Shown here piece after piece: positions 52,139-62,169 of a stretch of 64,000 nucleotides of DNA; position 1 is the first letter of the stretch, and the number at the start of each line of letters is the position of its first letter. The translations under genes were made by a program, and so were the position numbers. The DNA is from an uncultured Clostridia bacterium (GTDB taxonomy: Bacteria; Bacillota; Clostridia; Christensenellales; UBA1242), in assembly GCA_944362705.1 (NCBI GenBank), contig CALVTO010000003.1, positions 85,121 to 149,120 on the forward strand. The letters run 5' to 3'. A model generated the notes under the pieces. It did no database searches, had not been told where the DNA came from, and saw only the letters and a list, made by a program, of their open reading frames with translations.

Positions 52139-55100
52139 CTTTTCTGTTTTGTGGTAATATGATTGGTTCAACATGTATGCTTTCCGCACTTGTTTGCACA
52201 GTGTCCGGAGGCGTAATACTTAAATCTATATTTATATAAATTGTCAACTCAATGGCCCATGTATTAAGGTAAGAAGAATCTTGCCCTGCACCAGATTTAA
52301 AATGAAACGAATAGGTTGCCGTATTACCCGAAACTTCTTTTTGAGGAATAATTGCCACAGTTCGTCCACTGTTTGTTTGTTGTATAATATTGTTATTTAT
52401 ACCGTTAGTCGCAGCTATACTTTCATACGTATTGCTTGTGCCGTTTAACGAAGTGTTTAACTCATTATCATTGTTAAATGTCTTCCAAGTAATTTCAAAT
52501 TTTGAAATGTAATACCCTTTCGCTTCCGACATTTTAATTTGTATACAGTTGGTTATATTGGTTGCATTATATAAATATGTTTCTGAAGTAACATCGCCCC
52601 AACTACCACCTAATAAAGCATAACTTAATTGGTCGGTGTCAACGCCTTCATCATTTGCCTCTACATTTACCAGAACGGTCATAGTTTTTGGTGTATAATG
52701 CGCGTATAAGGTTATCTGGTTGGCTCCGCTAGTATTATAATCATAATCACGATTCCAATAATATGTTGAATTTTCTTCTTTGATATATCCTTCATACTTT
52801 TGGGGTTTGTTATTTGCATCAAACAATTTTGTTGTTGGGTCATCTTTTACTATACACCAACCAGCAAAATCATACCCTTGTTTTACACTAGCAGCAGGTG
52901 AATTTCGTGCAAGCTCTCCATACCTATAGCCTTGTGAATTTGTATACCGTCCATCATCAAACACAACCGTTGTAACCAATGGTTCCCAATGCGCGTATAA
53001 GGTAACATTTCCGCGTTTTGTTACAATGTAAGAGCCCACTTGTTTTCCGTTAGCGTCAAAAACACATGTTCCGCCGCTTGCACTTGTATAAAAACCTGTA
53101 AATTGATATCCCCTTCTATCAGGAACAATGACAGAAACATTAGAATCTCCATGTTTCATGGTAATCGTCGATTGATCGTTAGATCCACCATTGCCATCAA
53201 AAGAAACTTGGTTAAAGGATGTTTCGTAATAATACCAAATACCAACGCGTTTAAAATGGTTATCTTCGTTATAAACATTGATAGCAGATGTACCATATTT
53301 TCCTAGCAAATAAAAATATTCACTTCCGGAATTACCAATAGCTGCGGTAAAACGGTAACTTTCTGCATAGCCTTCTATAAAATAACCTGGTTTTACAGTT
53401 AACACGGCAGGATCAAACGAATAATATCTTGTTTCATACCATTCAGGGTGTTCTTTAATGTTGCTAATTTTTAATGTAAATTGATTTTTCTCAAGTGTAT
53501 AGGGAGACCCTGCGTGTTTTTTCATAACTTCTTCAGTAAGGGTTTCTACTTTTGAACGTCCACGCGCGTCAATTCCTTTAGTGTTATAATCTGATACATT
53601 ATCACTTGCCCAACCAAGAGTTGCCGAGCTTTGCAAACCGCTACCTACCGCCATATTATTAATAGATAATGCAGCGTTTTTTTTCAATTTTATTGTATAG
53701 TTTTTGTCTTGTTTTTTGTAGGAAATTAAAAGATCTTCCCCAATTGTCGTTATAACAACTTCACTTACTTCTGTTGCCACAGCCTTTCCGTTAAAGGCAT
53801 AAATACCGTATTTTTCGTTTTGAAGTTTTATATAATAACCATAAGATAACGTTTCTGTTGCAACAATTTCAGATTGCGCAACCGTTGTTAGGGAACCTTG
53901 TTCATTTATAAAATCGTAATAAACAATTGTTGAAGATTCATCGGTTACATCATCGTACTCTACGGAGTATCTTTCCCCAACCATAACATTTGCAAATGGT
54001 CCGTATATATTTTCATAGATGAAATCTGTTAATTGTTTTCCACTTTTTGTAAAAATAGCATAGTTGGAAGTTGCCCCTTCTTTTTTAGAAGTGCCGCCTA
54101 ACAAGGTACTGTCTGCGCTGTAACGATATACGTATACATCTTTGATTAAATATATGGTGTTTCCATTAGCATCAACTACGGTATATTCATCATTTTTACA
54201 AACGAACCCGTTTAATTCTTTGTCAAAACCTACAATAATACCATTATTAGAAGAAATCGATATAACTTCTTGGAAATTTGCATCAAAATATACAAATTTT
54301 GCTGTGGAAGTATCAACAACTTTGTGTTTAATATCATCCGATATAACGGAATATCTTAAAAACACACTATAGGAAGAAATATAATTTTCTTGTGGTACCC
54401 AAATGTAAGAAGTATTGTTCCAAGAAGTTAGTTTGCCATTGGCTTTTAAAACCATGTACTCTGGAGAAACATACCCTGTAAAGCTAACATCTTCCACATA
54501 AATACAAAGTTTATTTGCTTGGTAGTTTTCATAACGATACAACTTGGTTATAAAATATGTTTCGTTATTTAGTACCGCTATTTGATGTTCTATGTTTTGT
54601 CTGTATAATTTATTGCCTAGTAATACATATTTTTCCAAATTACCGTTTTCTTCATCAATATCTTCGTAATCTTTAATATAGGTTAAAATTTCTTCATCTT
54701 TTACAGAATACTGTATTTGCACGCCACCATCTTTCATGGTTAAAATTTCAAAATAATGGTTACCTTGTAAAGCAATTGTGTTAGCGTTTAAAGATTGCAT
54801 TTGGAAAACGCATTCCTGATTCATATCGGTAACAATGTATTGCACTTCTTGTGCGTCATTTTTTGCTGCGCGCAAGTTTACAAAATACACTTGAAAAGTT
54901 TCCATATAAATATCTGTGCTTGCGTCTTCATAAACATAAGGGGTTGTATAAAACAACACATCACCAGCCATGTGTAAATTCTCTGCATCTTGTAAATCGG
55001 TATAATTTAAAACCACCTTTGATTCAGCCAAATTAATTACAGCATGGTTGCCCACATCGTTTTTCACAAGCGCAAAATTTCCGCATACTTGCACAACGGT

Positions 55101-55454
55101 TTGGTACGTGAATGGTTGCCCTTCATCGTCTGTTGTAGGCGTTTCAACCTTACCGTATCCGCCATCGGGGTCTGTTGGGTCTTTCTGCCAAATTTCATCA
55201 CTTCCCGTTCCCGTATCTACAATCACGGTATCGCCCGTTTCATCTTCGCCAACAACGCCCCCAGGAAGCGTCCCGCCACCAATATCCACAGGCGGATTGT
55301 TAGGCTTGTTTGAATTAATAATTTCATCAATAAAAGTTTGTTGCTCTTTTGTGTAAGGATTTCTTCCTTTTACTGCAAAATAAATACCTATAGCCGCGCC
55401 AATAGCAACTAAAACAGCCACAATAATAAGAACAATTTTGGATGCTTTACTCAT
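52128..55454 (-). CDS. Large surface protein with InlB-type repeats
   Basis: An 1108-residue protein with an N-terminal membrane segment (KIVLIIVAVLVAIGAAIGIY), then an acidic Gly/Pro/Thr-rich linker (GGGTLPGGVVGEDETGD). A long region of beta strands with many Tyr and Asn residues comes next, then at least two InlB B-type repeats near residues ~760-900 (for example RRGYQFTGFYTSASGGTCVF and KQGYDFAGWCIVKDDPTTKL, each followed by an AHW/AHY-type end such as TLYAHWEPL). No sortase signal is seen at the C-terminus, so the N-terminal helix is the anchor. Likely outside-facing and involved in adhesion or binding. Single gene, ribosome binding site AAGGGGG. Confidence 0.82.
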   Translation of the reverse strand: MSKASKIVLIIVAVLVAIGAAIGIYFAVKGRNPYTKEQQTFIDEIINSNKPNNPPVDIGGGTLPGGVVGEDETGDTVIVDTGTGSDEIWQKDPTDPDGGYGKVETPTTDDEGQPFTYQTVVQVCGNFALVKNDVGNHAVINLAESKVVLNYTDLQDAENLHMAGDVLFYTTPYVYEDASTDIYMETFQVYFVNLRAAKNDAQEVQYIVTDMNQECVFQMQSLNANTIALQGNHYFEILTMKDGGVQIQYSVKDEEILTYIKDYEDIDEENGNLEKYVLLGNKLYRQNIEHQIAVLNNETYFITKLYRYENYQANKLCIYVEDVSFTGYVSPEYMVLKANGKLTSWNNTSYIWVPQENYISSYSVFLRYSVISDDIKHKVVDTSTAKFVYFDANFQEVISISSNNGIIVGFDKELNGFVCKNDEYTVVDANGNTIYLIKDVYVYRYSADSTLLGGTSKKEGATSNYAIFTKSGKQLTDFIYENIYGPFANVMVGERYSVEYDDVTDESSTIVYYDFINEQGSLTTVAQSEIVATETLSYGYYIKLQNEKYGIYAFNGKAVATEVSEVVITTIGEDLLISYKKQDKNYTIKLKKNAALSINNMAVGSGLQSSATLGWASDNVSDYNTKGIDARGRSKVETLTEEVMKKHAGSPYTLEKNQFTLKISNIKEHPEWYETRYYSFDPAVLTVKPGYFIEGYAESYRFTAAIGNSGSEYFYLLGKYGTSAINVYNEDNHFKRVGIWYYYETSFNQVSFDGNGGSNDQSTITMKHGDSNVSVIVPDRRGYQFTGFYTSASGGTCVFDANGKQVGSYIVTKRGNVTLYAHWEPLVTTVVFDDGRYTNSQGYRYGELARNSPAASVKQGYDFAGWCIVKDDPTTKLFDANNKPQKYEGYIKEENSTYYWNRDYDYNTSGANQITLYAHYTPKTMTVLVNVEANDEGVDTDQLSYALLGGSWGDVTSETYLYNATNITNCIQIKMSEAKGYYISKFEITWKTFNNDNELNTSLNGTSNTYESIAATNGINNNIIQQTNSGRTVAIIPQKEVSGNTATYSFHFKSGAGQDSSYLNTWAIELTIYINIDLSITPPDTVQTSAESIHVEPIILPQNRKEEA

Positions 55455-55530
55455 ACATTCCCCCTTAACAGTAAGTTTGCCTAAAGTTTTTATATTAAAA
55501 CTATAAAAATAAATCCTTTTTTTGTCAAAT

Positions 55531-55554
55531 AAAAAAGGTCGCCAACCGCGACCT
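55531..55554 (-). terminator. Terminator after hydrogenase-rubrerythrin gene
   Basis: AGGTCGC (55536-55542) pairs with GCGACCT (55548-55554) around a 5-nt loop, followed by T6 on the minus strand. Confidence 0.87.
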
Positions 55555-55559
55555 GTCTA

Positions 55560-56093
55560 TTAGTAGTTTTCTTTACGAACTTCAAAAAAGCTTTGAGGAT
55601 GTGCACATACTGGGCAAACTAGCGGAGCTTTTTTACCTATTACTAAGTGCCCACAATTACGGCATTCCCAAATAACTTCTTCACTCTTTTCAAATACTGC
55701 TTTCATTTCTACATTGTTTAAAAGTTTTCTATAGCGTTCTTCGTGTGTTTTTTCAATAGCGGCTACCATACGAAACTTTTGCGCAATATCATGAAAGCCT
55801 TCTTCATCTGCTTCTTTAGCAAAAGTATCATACATATCGGTCCATTCATAGTTTTCACCTTCTGCGGCATGTAATAGGTTTTGTTTTGTGTCGCCAATGC
55901 CTTTTAATTCTTTAAACCACATTTTAGCGTGTTCTTTTTCGTTTTCAGCTGTTTGTGTAAAAATTGCTGCAATTTGTTCATAGCCCTCTTTTTTTGCAAC
56001 ACTTGCAAAATATGTGTATTTATTTCTAGCCTGACTTTCTCCAGCGAAAGCTGTATGTAAATTTTGTTCGGTTTTCGATCCTTCTAATTTCAT
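55560..56093 (-). CDS. Possible internally started rubrerythrin (nested product)
   Basis: Within the hydrogenase fusion, ATG 56093 is preceded by AAAAGGAG at the right distance. The 177 residues that follow are a complete rubrerythrin with nothing missing at the N-terminus. The upstream linker ([15 protein letters not shown]) looks like translated intergenic spacer. A separate rubrerythrin polypeptide is therefore likely in addition to, or instead of, the fusion. Confidence 0.5.
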   Translation of the reverse strand: MKLEGSKTEQNLHTAFAGESQARNKYTYFASVAKKEGYEQIAAIFTQTAENEKEHAKMWFKELKGIGDTKQNLLHAAEGENYEWTDMYDTFAKEADEEGFHDIAQKFRMVAAIEKTHEERYRKLLNNVEMKAVFEKSEEVIWECRNCGHLVIGKKAPLVCPVCAHPQSFFEVRKENY

Positions 56094-57437
56094 ATCATAA
56101 CTCCTTTTTTCTTGGTTTTTATTTGTTGTTTGGTTATGCGCGATATGCAAAAGCTGGTGCAACACATGTTTTGGTTGTTTATCTAAAAACGAAGTGTACA
56201 GCGTTTGCGCTTCTGTATTCTGCGCACATACCGATCGCTTTAACAAAGCATCTATATTATATAAGCAATCACGTCTTTTTTGCAAGCATTCTTCACGTGT
56301 TTCTAAAAGTTGTTTAGGTTGTCCACCACCACCAACACACCCATATGGGCAGGCCATAACTTCAATAAAATCAAACAGAGCCAAATCTTTTTCGTGCTCG
56401 TGTAAAAAAGTTTCTACATTGGCAGTTCCATATATAACCGCCACATGTAGTTTTTCTTTTCCTACAGTTATAGTCGCTTCACGAACTTGCGTAACATTGC
56501 GTAAAGGCAAGAATTCTTGCTCTTGTAGCGTTACATTATTTTTGTAAGCTACATACCGAAGTGCCGATTCCATAACTCCACCAGAATTTCCAAATATTGC
56601 GCCCCCGCCCGACGCCTCAGACATGGTTTTATCAAATGGCATTTCCGGTATGTCTTCCCATGCAACGCCTTCTTCTTGCGCCCATAAGGCAAGTTCTTGC
56701 GCTGTAAGAACAACGTCCGTATCTTGCGCCTTTGGTAAATTCCAATATATAGATGCCGAGCACATTTCTTCTCGTTGCACTTCATACTTTTTAGCCGTAC
56801 AAGGCGTTAGCGCAACATGCATCATGCGTTGCACAGGCACACCGCTATTTTGCGCAAAGTATGTTTTAACCATTGCTCCTTGTATGCCAATAGGGCTTTT
56901 TACAGAAGAAATATTTGGCACAATTTCAGGTCGAAACATTTCAGCCCACTGTACCCATGCGGGGCAACAACTTGTAAACATAGGCAAATTTTTTCGCGTT
57001 TTTAATCTTTCCTCTAATTCTTTTACTTCTTCTAAAATGGTAATATCTGCAGCAAAATTTGTATCAAACACCTTTGAAACGCCCAACTTTTTTAACAGAC
57101 CTACAATTTTAGGCGCTACAAATGTGCCCGAAGGTAAGCCAAACGCTTCCGCAAAAGATGCTCTAACCGAAGGAGAAACCGAAACCACAACATACTTCCC
57201 TTCATCCATCGCTTTTTTCACTTCATGGTACTGACTTTTGGGCTGTAAACTACACGTAGGACATTCTGCCACACACTGCCCACAATGAATACATAACGGA
57301 GCTTTTGTATGTGTATACTTATTCATAACACTCATTTTGTCTTTGCAAACACGTGAGCAAATACCACAAGAAATGCATTTAGATTCATCACGAACAATAG
57401 ATACATTCTTTTCACTTATTCGAACTCTATTCTCCAC
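55560..57437 (-). CDS. [FeFe]-hydrogenase-like protein fused to rubrerythrin
   Basis: A 625-residue fusion. Residues ~20-65 hold two [4Fe-4S] sites ([11 protein letters not shown] and [11 protein letters not shown]). The hydrogenase H-cluster motifs are TSCCPAW (155-161), TPCTAKK (211-217) and [14 protein letters not shown] (~359-372). These differ from the common TSCCPGW/ACPGGC forms and suggest a group B type enzyme. From residue ~449 a complete rubrerythrin follows ([20 protein letters not shown]), with ferritin-like helices and C-terminal CRNCGH and CPVCAHP. An AAAAGGAG ribosome binding site lies 7 nt before that Met, so the rubrerythrin can also be made on its own. Possible roles: H2 metabolism or sensing linked to peroxide reduction. 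Confidence 0.85.
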   Translation of the reverse strand: MENRVRISEKNVSIVRDESKCISCGICSRVCKDKMSVMNKYTHTKAPLCIHCGQCVAECPTCSLQPKSQYHEVKKAMDEGKYVVVSVSPSVRASFAEAFGLPSGTFVAPKIVGLLKKLGVSKVFDTNFAADITILEEVKELEERLKTRKNLPMFTSCCPAWVQWAEMFRPEIVPNISSVKSPIGIQGAMVKTYFAQNSGVPVQRMMHVALTPCTAKKYEVQREEMCSASIYWNLPKAQDTDVVLTAQELALWAQEEGVAWEDIPEMPFDKTMSEASGGGAIFGNSGGVMESALRYVAYKNNVTLQEQEFLPLRNVTQVREATITVGKEKLHVAVIYGTANVETFLHEHEKDLALFDFIEVMACPYGCVGGGGQPKQLLETREECLQKRRDCLYNIDALLKRSVCAQNTEAQTLYTSFLDKQPKHVLHQLLHIAHNQTTNKNQEKRSYDMKLEGSKTEQNLHTAFAGESQARNKYTYFASVAKKEGYEQIAAIFTQTAENEKEHAKMWFKELKGIGDTKQNLLHAAEGENYEWTDMYDTFAKEADEEGFHDIAQKFRMVAAIEKTHEERYRKLLNNVEMKAVFEKSEEVIWECRNCGHLVIGKKAPLVCPVCAHPQSFFEVRKENY

Positions 57438-58375
57438 TACTCTTTTTCTCCCTTTTTAAGTTGTTTTATTGCTTTTGAAGGCACGCGAAGCGTAACGCCT
57501 TTACGCAATACCTTAAACTCACCCTCTTTAACATTTACCTTTTCTCCATCTATATTTATAAGCGCCCCTTCCGCTTTTAAATACCCTGAAGAGAGTTGAA
57601 TATTAATGGTATCCGCGCGTTTCACACTGCGCGCATATCCTCGCGTAAACAGACGCAAACTTCTAAAAATATCGGCAACTCGTAGCTTTTCTTTCGTTTT
57701 TTGCGTTATTTTAACAAACACAGCATCTACAAAACCATCTTGTAAGTTGGCAGAACGGTTCAAGCAAAGCCCCGCAACACTACGAGAATTTATAAGAAGC
57801 ATTAAAGAAAAATTTCCGTCTACCGCGTATTCTTGTGCTTGCAAAGAAATGTGTGTTGGCTTTGCATGAAAAAGTTGTTTTACACCATACCCAACATAGG
57901 CTAGTTTACCCACATGCCGTTTAGACTTCTGCGATGTTTCATAACTTGTGTTGGTAAACAAACCACAGCATAAAACATAAATACCATACACATTTTGAAA
58001 CTTAAAAATATCGTGCGCAAAGTTTTCACCTTGCACAATCGTTTGTAAAGCCCTTTTTAAACATCTAGGAATATATAAAGAACGAGCTAAATCATTTACC
58101 GTTCCGCACGGCAACAAGGCAAGTACCGGCGCATTAGGCTGTTCCGCCACCCCGTTTACAATTTCATGTATGGTGCCATCGCCACCGGCAATAACCAAAC
58201 AATCATACACGCCACATGCCTGTTTCGCCAATTCGGTAGCATGACCCGCATATTCTGTACCTACAAAATCAACCACACAAAACGCTTTTTGTAAGTATTT
58301 TACAATATATGCTTTTCGTCTTTCCACCTTCCCTTTGCCACCATTGGGGTTATATACAACTAAACATTTCTTCAT
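57437..58375 (-). CDS. Diacylglycerol kinase-family lipid kinase (YegS/BmrU-like)
   Basis: A 312-residue soluble lipid kinase. The N-terminus [20 protein letters not shown] holds the NP-G-G-K nucleotide-binding loop, [14 protein letters not shown] is the GGDGT catalytic motif, and [13 protein letters not shown] is the adjacent substrate-binding loop. It would phosphorylate diacylglycerol or a related lipid. Its stop overlaps the hydrogenase start at base 57437, so the two are co-transcribed. The gene is divergent from cmk and the glycolipid synthase, consistent with a shared lipid theme. Confidence 0.92.
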   Translation of the reverse strand: MKKCLVVYNPNGGKGKVERRKAYIVKYLQKAFCVVDFVGTEYAGHATELAKQACGVYDCLVIAGGDGTIHEIVNGVAEQPNAPVLALLPCGTVNDLARSLYIPRCLKRALQTIVQGENFAHDIFKFQNVYGIYVLCCGLFTNTSYETSQKSKRHVGKLAYVGYGVKQLFHAKPTHISLQAQEYAVDGNFSLMLLINSRSVAGLCLNRSANLQDGFVDAVFVKITQKTKEKLRVADIFRSLRLFTRGYARSVKRADTINIQLSSGYLKAEGALINIDGEKVNVKEGEFKVLRKGVTLRVPSKAIKQLKKGEKE

Positions 58376-58442
58376 ACATGTAGTATACGTTTCTTACCAC
58401 ATATTGTCAACGACACATAACCTAAAAAAATAGTTGAAACAT

Positions 58443-58472
58443 TTGTCATAGTAAAATAGTTTTTGCTATACT
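58443..58472 (+). promoter_or_regulatory. Promoter of cmk and glycolipid synthase genes
   Basis: TTGTCA (58443-58448), 18 bp, TATACT (58467-58472), followed by GAGAGG and the cmk start. Confidence 0.75.
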
Positions 58473-58495
58473 TTAAAAAAGAGAGGAAAATGTGT

Positions 58496-59170
58496 ATGTT
58501 AAATATTGCAATCGACGGATACATGGGTAGCGGAAAAACGTCTATATCAAAAAAGTTGGCAGAAGCGTTGCATATAAAATTATTAGATACTGGCGCCATT
58601 TTTCGCGGAATTGCTTGCGCGTGGTTAGATTTAGGTAACCCCGAGATCAGCGAAGAAAATATTCATACATTTATGCAAAAAATACATGTTGCCATAAAAT
58701 TTATAGATAACCATCAACATGTTTTTGTTAATCATAAAGATTACACATCTCAATTAAGAACAGAGCAAGTCAGCCAATTGGCGTCTAAGCTCTCCGCTTT
58801 TAGTGAAACCCGCACACAATATGAACAAATTGCAAGAAAGTTTGTAAAAGAAAACGATTGTATTGTCGAGGGTAGAGATATTGGCTCGAGCTTATTGCCA
58901 AACGCAACCGTGAAATTGTTTTTAGACGCAACCCCTGAAACGCGCGCTAAACGCCGTTGGCTTCAGTTGCAAGAAAAAGGCGAACAGACAACGCTCGAAG
59001 AAGTATTAAAAGATTTACAAGAGCGCGATTATAGAGATTCACATCGCGAAATTGCGCCATTAAAAATAATGCCCGATTCTTATTATATCGATTCTACAAA
59101 TTTAACAGAAGAACAAGCATTCAGTGCATGTTTACAAATTGTATTACAGCATATAAAACAAGAACAATAA
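58496..59170 (+). CDS. cmk: Cytidylate kinase-like protein
   Basis: A 224-residue P-loop kinase that phosphorylates CMP/dCMP. The P-loop is IDGYMGSGKTSISKKL, the substrate region LLDTGAIFRGIACAW corresponds to the LDTGAMYR motif, and DCIVEGRDIGSSLLPNATVK is the GRDxG signature. RRWLQLQEKG and RDYRDSHREIAPL belong to the lid. The start at 58496 is chosen because GAGAGG is 9 nt upstream; ATG 58490 is too close to it. Some substitutions (YMGSGKT for GPAGSGKS, IFRGI for MYRAV) suggest a divergent member. It shares a transcript with the glycolipid synthase. Confidence 0.85.
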   Translation: MLNIAIDGYMGSGKTSISKKLAEALHIKLLDTGAIFRGIACAWLDLGNPEISEENIHTFMQKIHVAIKFIDNHQHVFVNHKDYTSQLRTEQVSQLASKLSAFSETRTQYEQIARKFVKENDCIVEGRDIGSSLLPNATVKLFLDATPETRAKRRWLQLQEKGEQTTLEEVLKDLQERDYRDSHREIAPLKIMPDSYYIDSTNLTEEQAFSACLQIVLQHIKQEQ

Positions 59171-59180
59171 AGGAACCTAC

Positions 59181-61541
59181 ATGAAACAACCAAAAATTCT
59201 AATTTTATCCATGACCGCCGGAGCCGGACACCACAGTGCCGCGCAAGCGTTGCAAAAAGTGTTTGCGCAATACCATAGCCAAGTAGAGGTGTACGATATT
59301 TTTTCCAGCAAACCCTCTATACAAAAAATGGAAAACGAAAGTCTTTACTGGGCCATGGACAACATTCCGCAAATTTACGATTTTTTTTGGAACATGTTAA
59401 AAAAGCGTGATCCCGAAAAAAGATATTCTGGTGGCATTCAAAACACGATTCAAAAAGTAGAAAAAGATATTTTGAAAAAAATTGAAACATTTAACCCCGA
59501 CGCCATTGTTTGTACACACTTTTACGCAAGCGCCATTGTGTGTAATTTAAAAAGAAAACATTTGTTAAACCATAACTTGTTCACAAGTGCCATTCTTACC
59601 GATTTACTTCCTCATCCTTTTTGGGAAACAAGCATTTTGTTAGATACAGTTTACACCATGTCTAACCACGCAAAAAAAGACCTCATTCAAAAAGGGTTTA
59701 CAGCAGATCAAATTAAAGCGTTAGGGTTCCCCATCAAACAAGAATTTAACAAACAAACCACAAAACTTGAAGCACGCCACAATTTGCAGTTACCTACAAC
59801 CATGCCGGTTGTTTTAGTTATGAGCGGTGGCGCTTCGGGGAAATTATTACAACTCGTAAAAACTTTGTGTAAAAAACATTTAGCCGTTCATATTGTTGCC
59901 ATTAACGGAAGCAATAAAAAATCTTATAATCAAATTGAAAAATATATTCAAACCAACCAAATTACCAATGTAACCAATTTAGGTTTTGTAAATAATGTAT
60001 ACGATTACATGCACGCAGCAGATGTTTACATTACCAAAGCAGGTGGCGGTAGTATTTCCGAAGCCATGGCTTGTGGTTTGCCTATGATATTGCGAGAAAA
60101 TGCTGTTACTAACGAAAAAGAAAACTCTGATATTTTGTGCGATATTGGTGTAGCACTTTCTATGGATAGTATAAAAGACGCGCCAAAACTTACCACTTTT
60201 GTTTTGCAAAACGAAAATCTTCGCAACTTTATGAGCAAAGCAGCACGAGCGTTTGCTAAACCTAACGCCGCTGAAGATATTGCCATAGACGTACTTCGCC
60301 AAATAAAACAGCATGCGCAAACACCAAAACGATTAAAAATTGGTTTATTTCTCGATACGTTTTTCCCAATGATCGATGGTGTCATAACCGTTGTACATAA
60401 TTACGCTTCATTATTATCACAAATAGCCGATGTTACCGTATTTACAACCTCTACCACAAAAGCCTCTTACGACGACAAACAATACCCATATAAAGTTGTA
60501 CGTTGTAAAGTTATGAAAGCGTCGTTTATGGATTACGATATTCCTATGCCTTCGCAAGACCGCGCATTTAAAAAAGCTTTGCAAAAAGCACAACTAGACA
60601 TAGTTCATATTCACTCTCCATTTGGCGTTGGAAAAGTAGGCGCCGCCTACGCAAAAAAATGCAAAATACCACTTATTGCAACATTCCATAGTCAGTATAA
60701 AAAAGATATTGATAAAGTCACAAACAATGCTTCCATTACAAAAATGGTGCTGTCTGTGCTTATGAGTGTGTTTAATCAAGCAGATGTGTGCTTTACCATG
60801 AATAGTTTTTGTGCAAACATTTTGCGTCAATACGGTTATAAAGGTAAAATTGATATTGTACCTAACGCATCTTCGCTTGTTCCAACAAAAACCAAAGAAA
60901 CCTACGCACAGCAAGCCAACCAATTATTAAAAGTGAAAGCAACCGAAACTGTGTTTAGTTTCGTTGGAAGATTAATTTCCACAAAAAACATTTTCATGAT
61001 TATGCAAGCGTTAGAAATATTAAAACAAAAAGGGTTACCTTTTACATTTGTTTTTGCGGGCTCTGGTATAGACGAAGAAAAACTAAAACAAGACTGCAAA
61101 AAGAAACATTTAGAAAATCATGTTATATTCACAGGAACCGTGCAAGACGAGGATTTACTTTCCATTTATGCAAGAAGCTTATTATTTGTATTCCCGTCAG
61201 ATTACGACACCGATGGCATTGTAAAAATTGAAGCAGCATCGGTAAGCACACCGTCTGTTTGTTTGAAAAATTCGGGCGCCGGAGCCACCATTACCGATCA
61301 CGTAAACGGAATACTCATAGATAATAATGCTCAAAGCCTTGCACAAGTTTTAGAGTACGCCATAAAAAATCCTAAGGAAATGCATTTGTTAGGCACAAAC
61401 GCAAATAAAACCCTATTTACAACTTGGGAAAACATTGTGCAGGACGTATTTAACAAATATGTAACACAAATAAATTACCAAAAAGAACGTAATGTAGAAA
61501 AGTTTTTATATAAAAAAAGCAAACAAAAAAAGCAATCATAA
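59181..61541 (+). CDS. Bifunctional glycolipid glycosyltransferase (MGDG synthase-like GT28 + GT4)
   Basis: A 786-residue fusion. Residues 1-~375 are a processive-type diacylglycerol glycosyltransferase: the MGDG synthase N-domain ILILSMTAGAGHHSAAQALQ, LLPHPFWET and the donor-binding end ITKAGGGSISEAMACGLPMI. Residues ~378-786 form a complete GT4 enzyme: KIGLFLDTFFPMIDGVITVV, VHIHSPFGVGKVGA, VGRLISTKNIFMIM and the EX7E-like region SDYDTDGIVKIEAASVSTPS. Similar GT4 enzymes make monoglucosyl-diacylglycerol. The two activities could build glycosyl- and then diglycosyl-diacylglycerol in one polypeptide. AAAGGAA precedes the ATG, 10 bp after cmk. Linker around residue 370-378 is short and in frame. 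Confidence 0.87.
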   Translation: MKQPKILILSMTAGAGHHSAAQALQKVFAQYHSQVEVYDIFSSKPSIQKMENESLYWAMDNIPQIYDFFWNMLKKRDPEKRYSGGIQNTIQKVEKDILKKIETFNPDAIVCTHFYASAIVCNLKRKHLLNHNLFTSAILTDLLPHPFWETSILLDTVYTMSNHAKKDLIQKGFTADQIKALGFPIKQEFNKQTTKLEARHNLQLPTTMPVVLVMSGGASGKLLQLVKTLCKKHLAVHIVAINGSNKKSYNQIEKYIQTNQITNVTNLGFVNNVYDYMHAADVYITKAGGGSISEAMACGLPMILRENAVTNEKENSDILCDIGVALSMDSIKDAPKLTTFVLQNENLRNFMSKAARAFAKPNAAEDIAIDVLRQIKQHAQTPKRLKIGLFLDTFFPMIDGVITVVHNYASLLSQIADVTVFTTSTTKASYDDKQYPYKVVRCKVMKASFMDYDIPMPSQDRAFKKALQKAQLDIVHIHSPFGVGKVGAAYAKKCKIPLIATFHSQYKKDIDKVTNNASITKMVLSVLMSVFNQADVCFTMNSFCANILRQYGYKGKIDIVPNASSLVPTKTKETYAQQANQLLKVKATETVFSFVGRLISTKNIFMIMQALEILKQKGLPFTFVFAGSGIDEEKLKQDCKKKHLENHVIFTGTVQDEDLLSIYARSLLFVFPSDYDTDGIVKIEAASVSTPSVCLKNSGAGATITDHVNGILIDNNAQSLAQVLEYAIKNPKEMHLLGTNANKTLFTTWENIVQDVFNKYVTQINYQKERNVEKFLYKKSKQKKQS

Positions 61542-61554
61542 GATTGCTTTTTTT
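61525..61554. terminator. Bidirectional terminator after glycolipid synthase gene
   Basis: AAAAAAAGCAATC pairs with GATTGCTTTTTTT around ATAA. It separates the glycolipid synthase from the convergent gene at 61553. Confidence 0.88.
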
Positions 61555-62149
61555 AACGGTTCATACTTGAACCACTGCCATATTTTTTCTCAAACGCTAA
61601 CGTAAGTGCCTCGTTTACTCTTTTAAAATATCCTTCTTGGTACGACCTAACCGATTGTTGCGCCACTTGTTGTCTTTCAGCCTCATCGCGTGGAGCATAT
61701 GCTGGCCCTAAGGCGCTTACCACATCGTTTGCCACTTCACTAGGAGCAAATGCGGTTAACGCTCTGTGTAATTGATAATACGCGCGTACAAGCGGATCAG
61801 CTGATTCCCACCAACGATTATTGTTTGCTAAATCTTTTCTAAGCGTTTCAATGGCTTGCGTTCTAGCGCCGGTTTTTGTTTCAACTTCTTCAAAACCCTT
61901 GTACAAATTTTTAAAACGGAAAATTTCAGTATTTAATTTCGTAATAGCGGCTTCAACAACTTCTCTTTTTTCATAGCCCACCATTTCTTCTGGTTTTTTC
62001 ATATTTACTTGGTTACGGTACGCAACCATAAGTCTTGTTGCTATTTTTACAACGGTTTCATACACAGTTGCTTCTTGCAACCCTTTTGTTGCTTTTATTT
62101 CATTGTAAAAAGCCATATCCATAAAATCTCTGTATGTCCAGTATCCCAT
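61553..62149 (-). CDS. Hypothetical helical protein
   Basis: A 198-residue protein, MGYWTYRDFMDMAFYNEIKA at its start, rich in Ala/Glu/Lys helices (EEMVGYEKREVVEAAITKLN, EAERQQVAQQSVRSYQEGYF). It has no signal peptide, membrane segment or catalytic motif. I recognise no family. GGAGG lies 8-9 nt before the ATG, and TATACT a further ~20 bp upstream. Single-gene unit. Confidence 0.7.
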   Translation of the reverse strand: MGYWTYRDFMDMAFYNEIKATKGLQEATVYETVVKIATRLMVAYRNQVNMKKPEEMVGYEKREVVEAAITKLNTEIFRFKNLYKGFEEVETKTGARTQAIETLRKDLANNNRWWESADPLVRAYYQLHRALTAFAPSEVANDVVSALGPAYAPRDEAERQQVAQQSVRSYQEGYFKRVNEALTLAFEKKYGSGSSMNR

Positions 62150-62169
62150 AAAAATTCCTCCAACTACTT

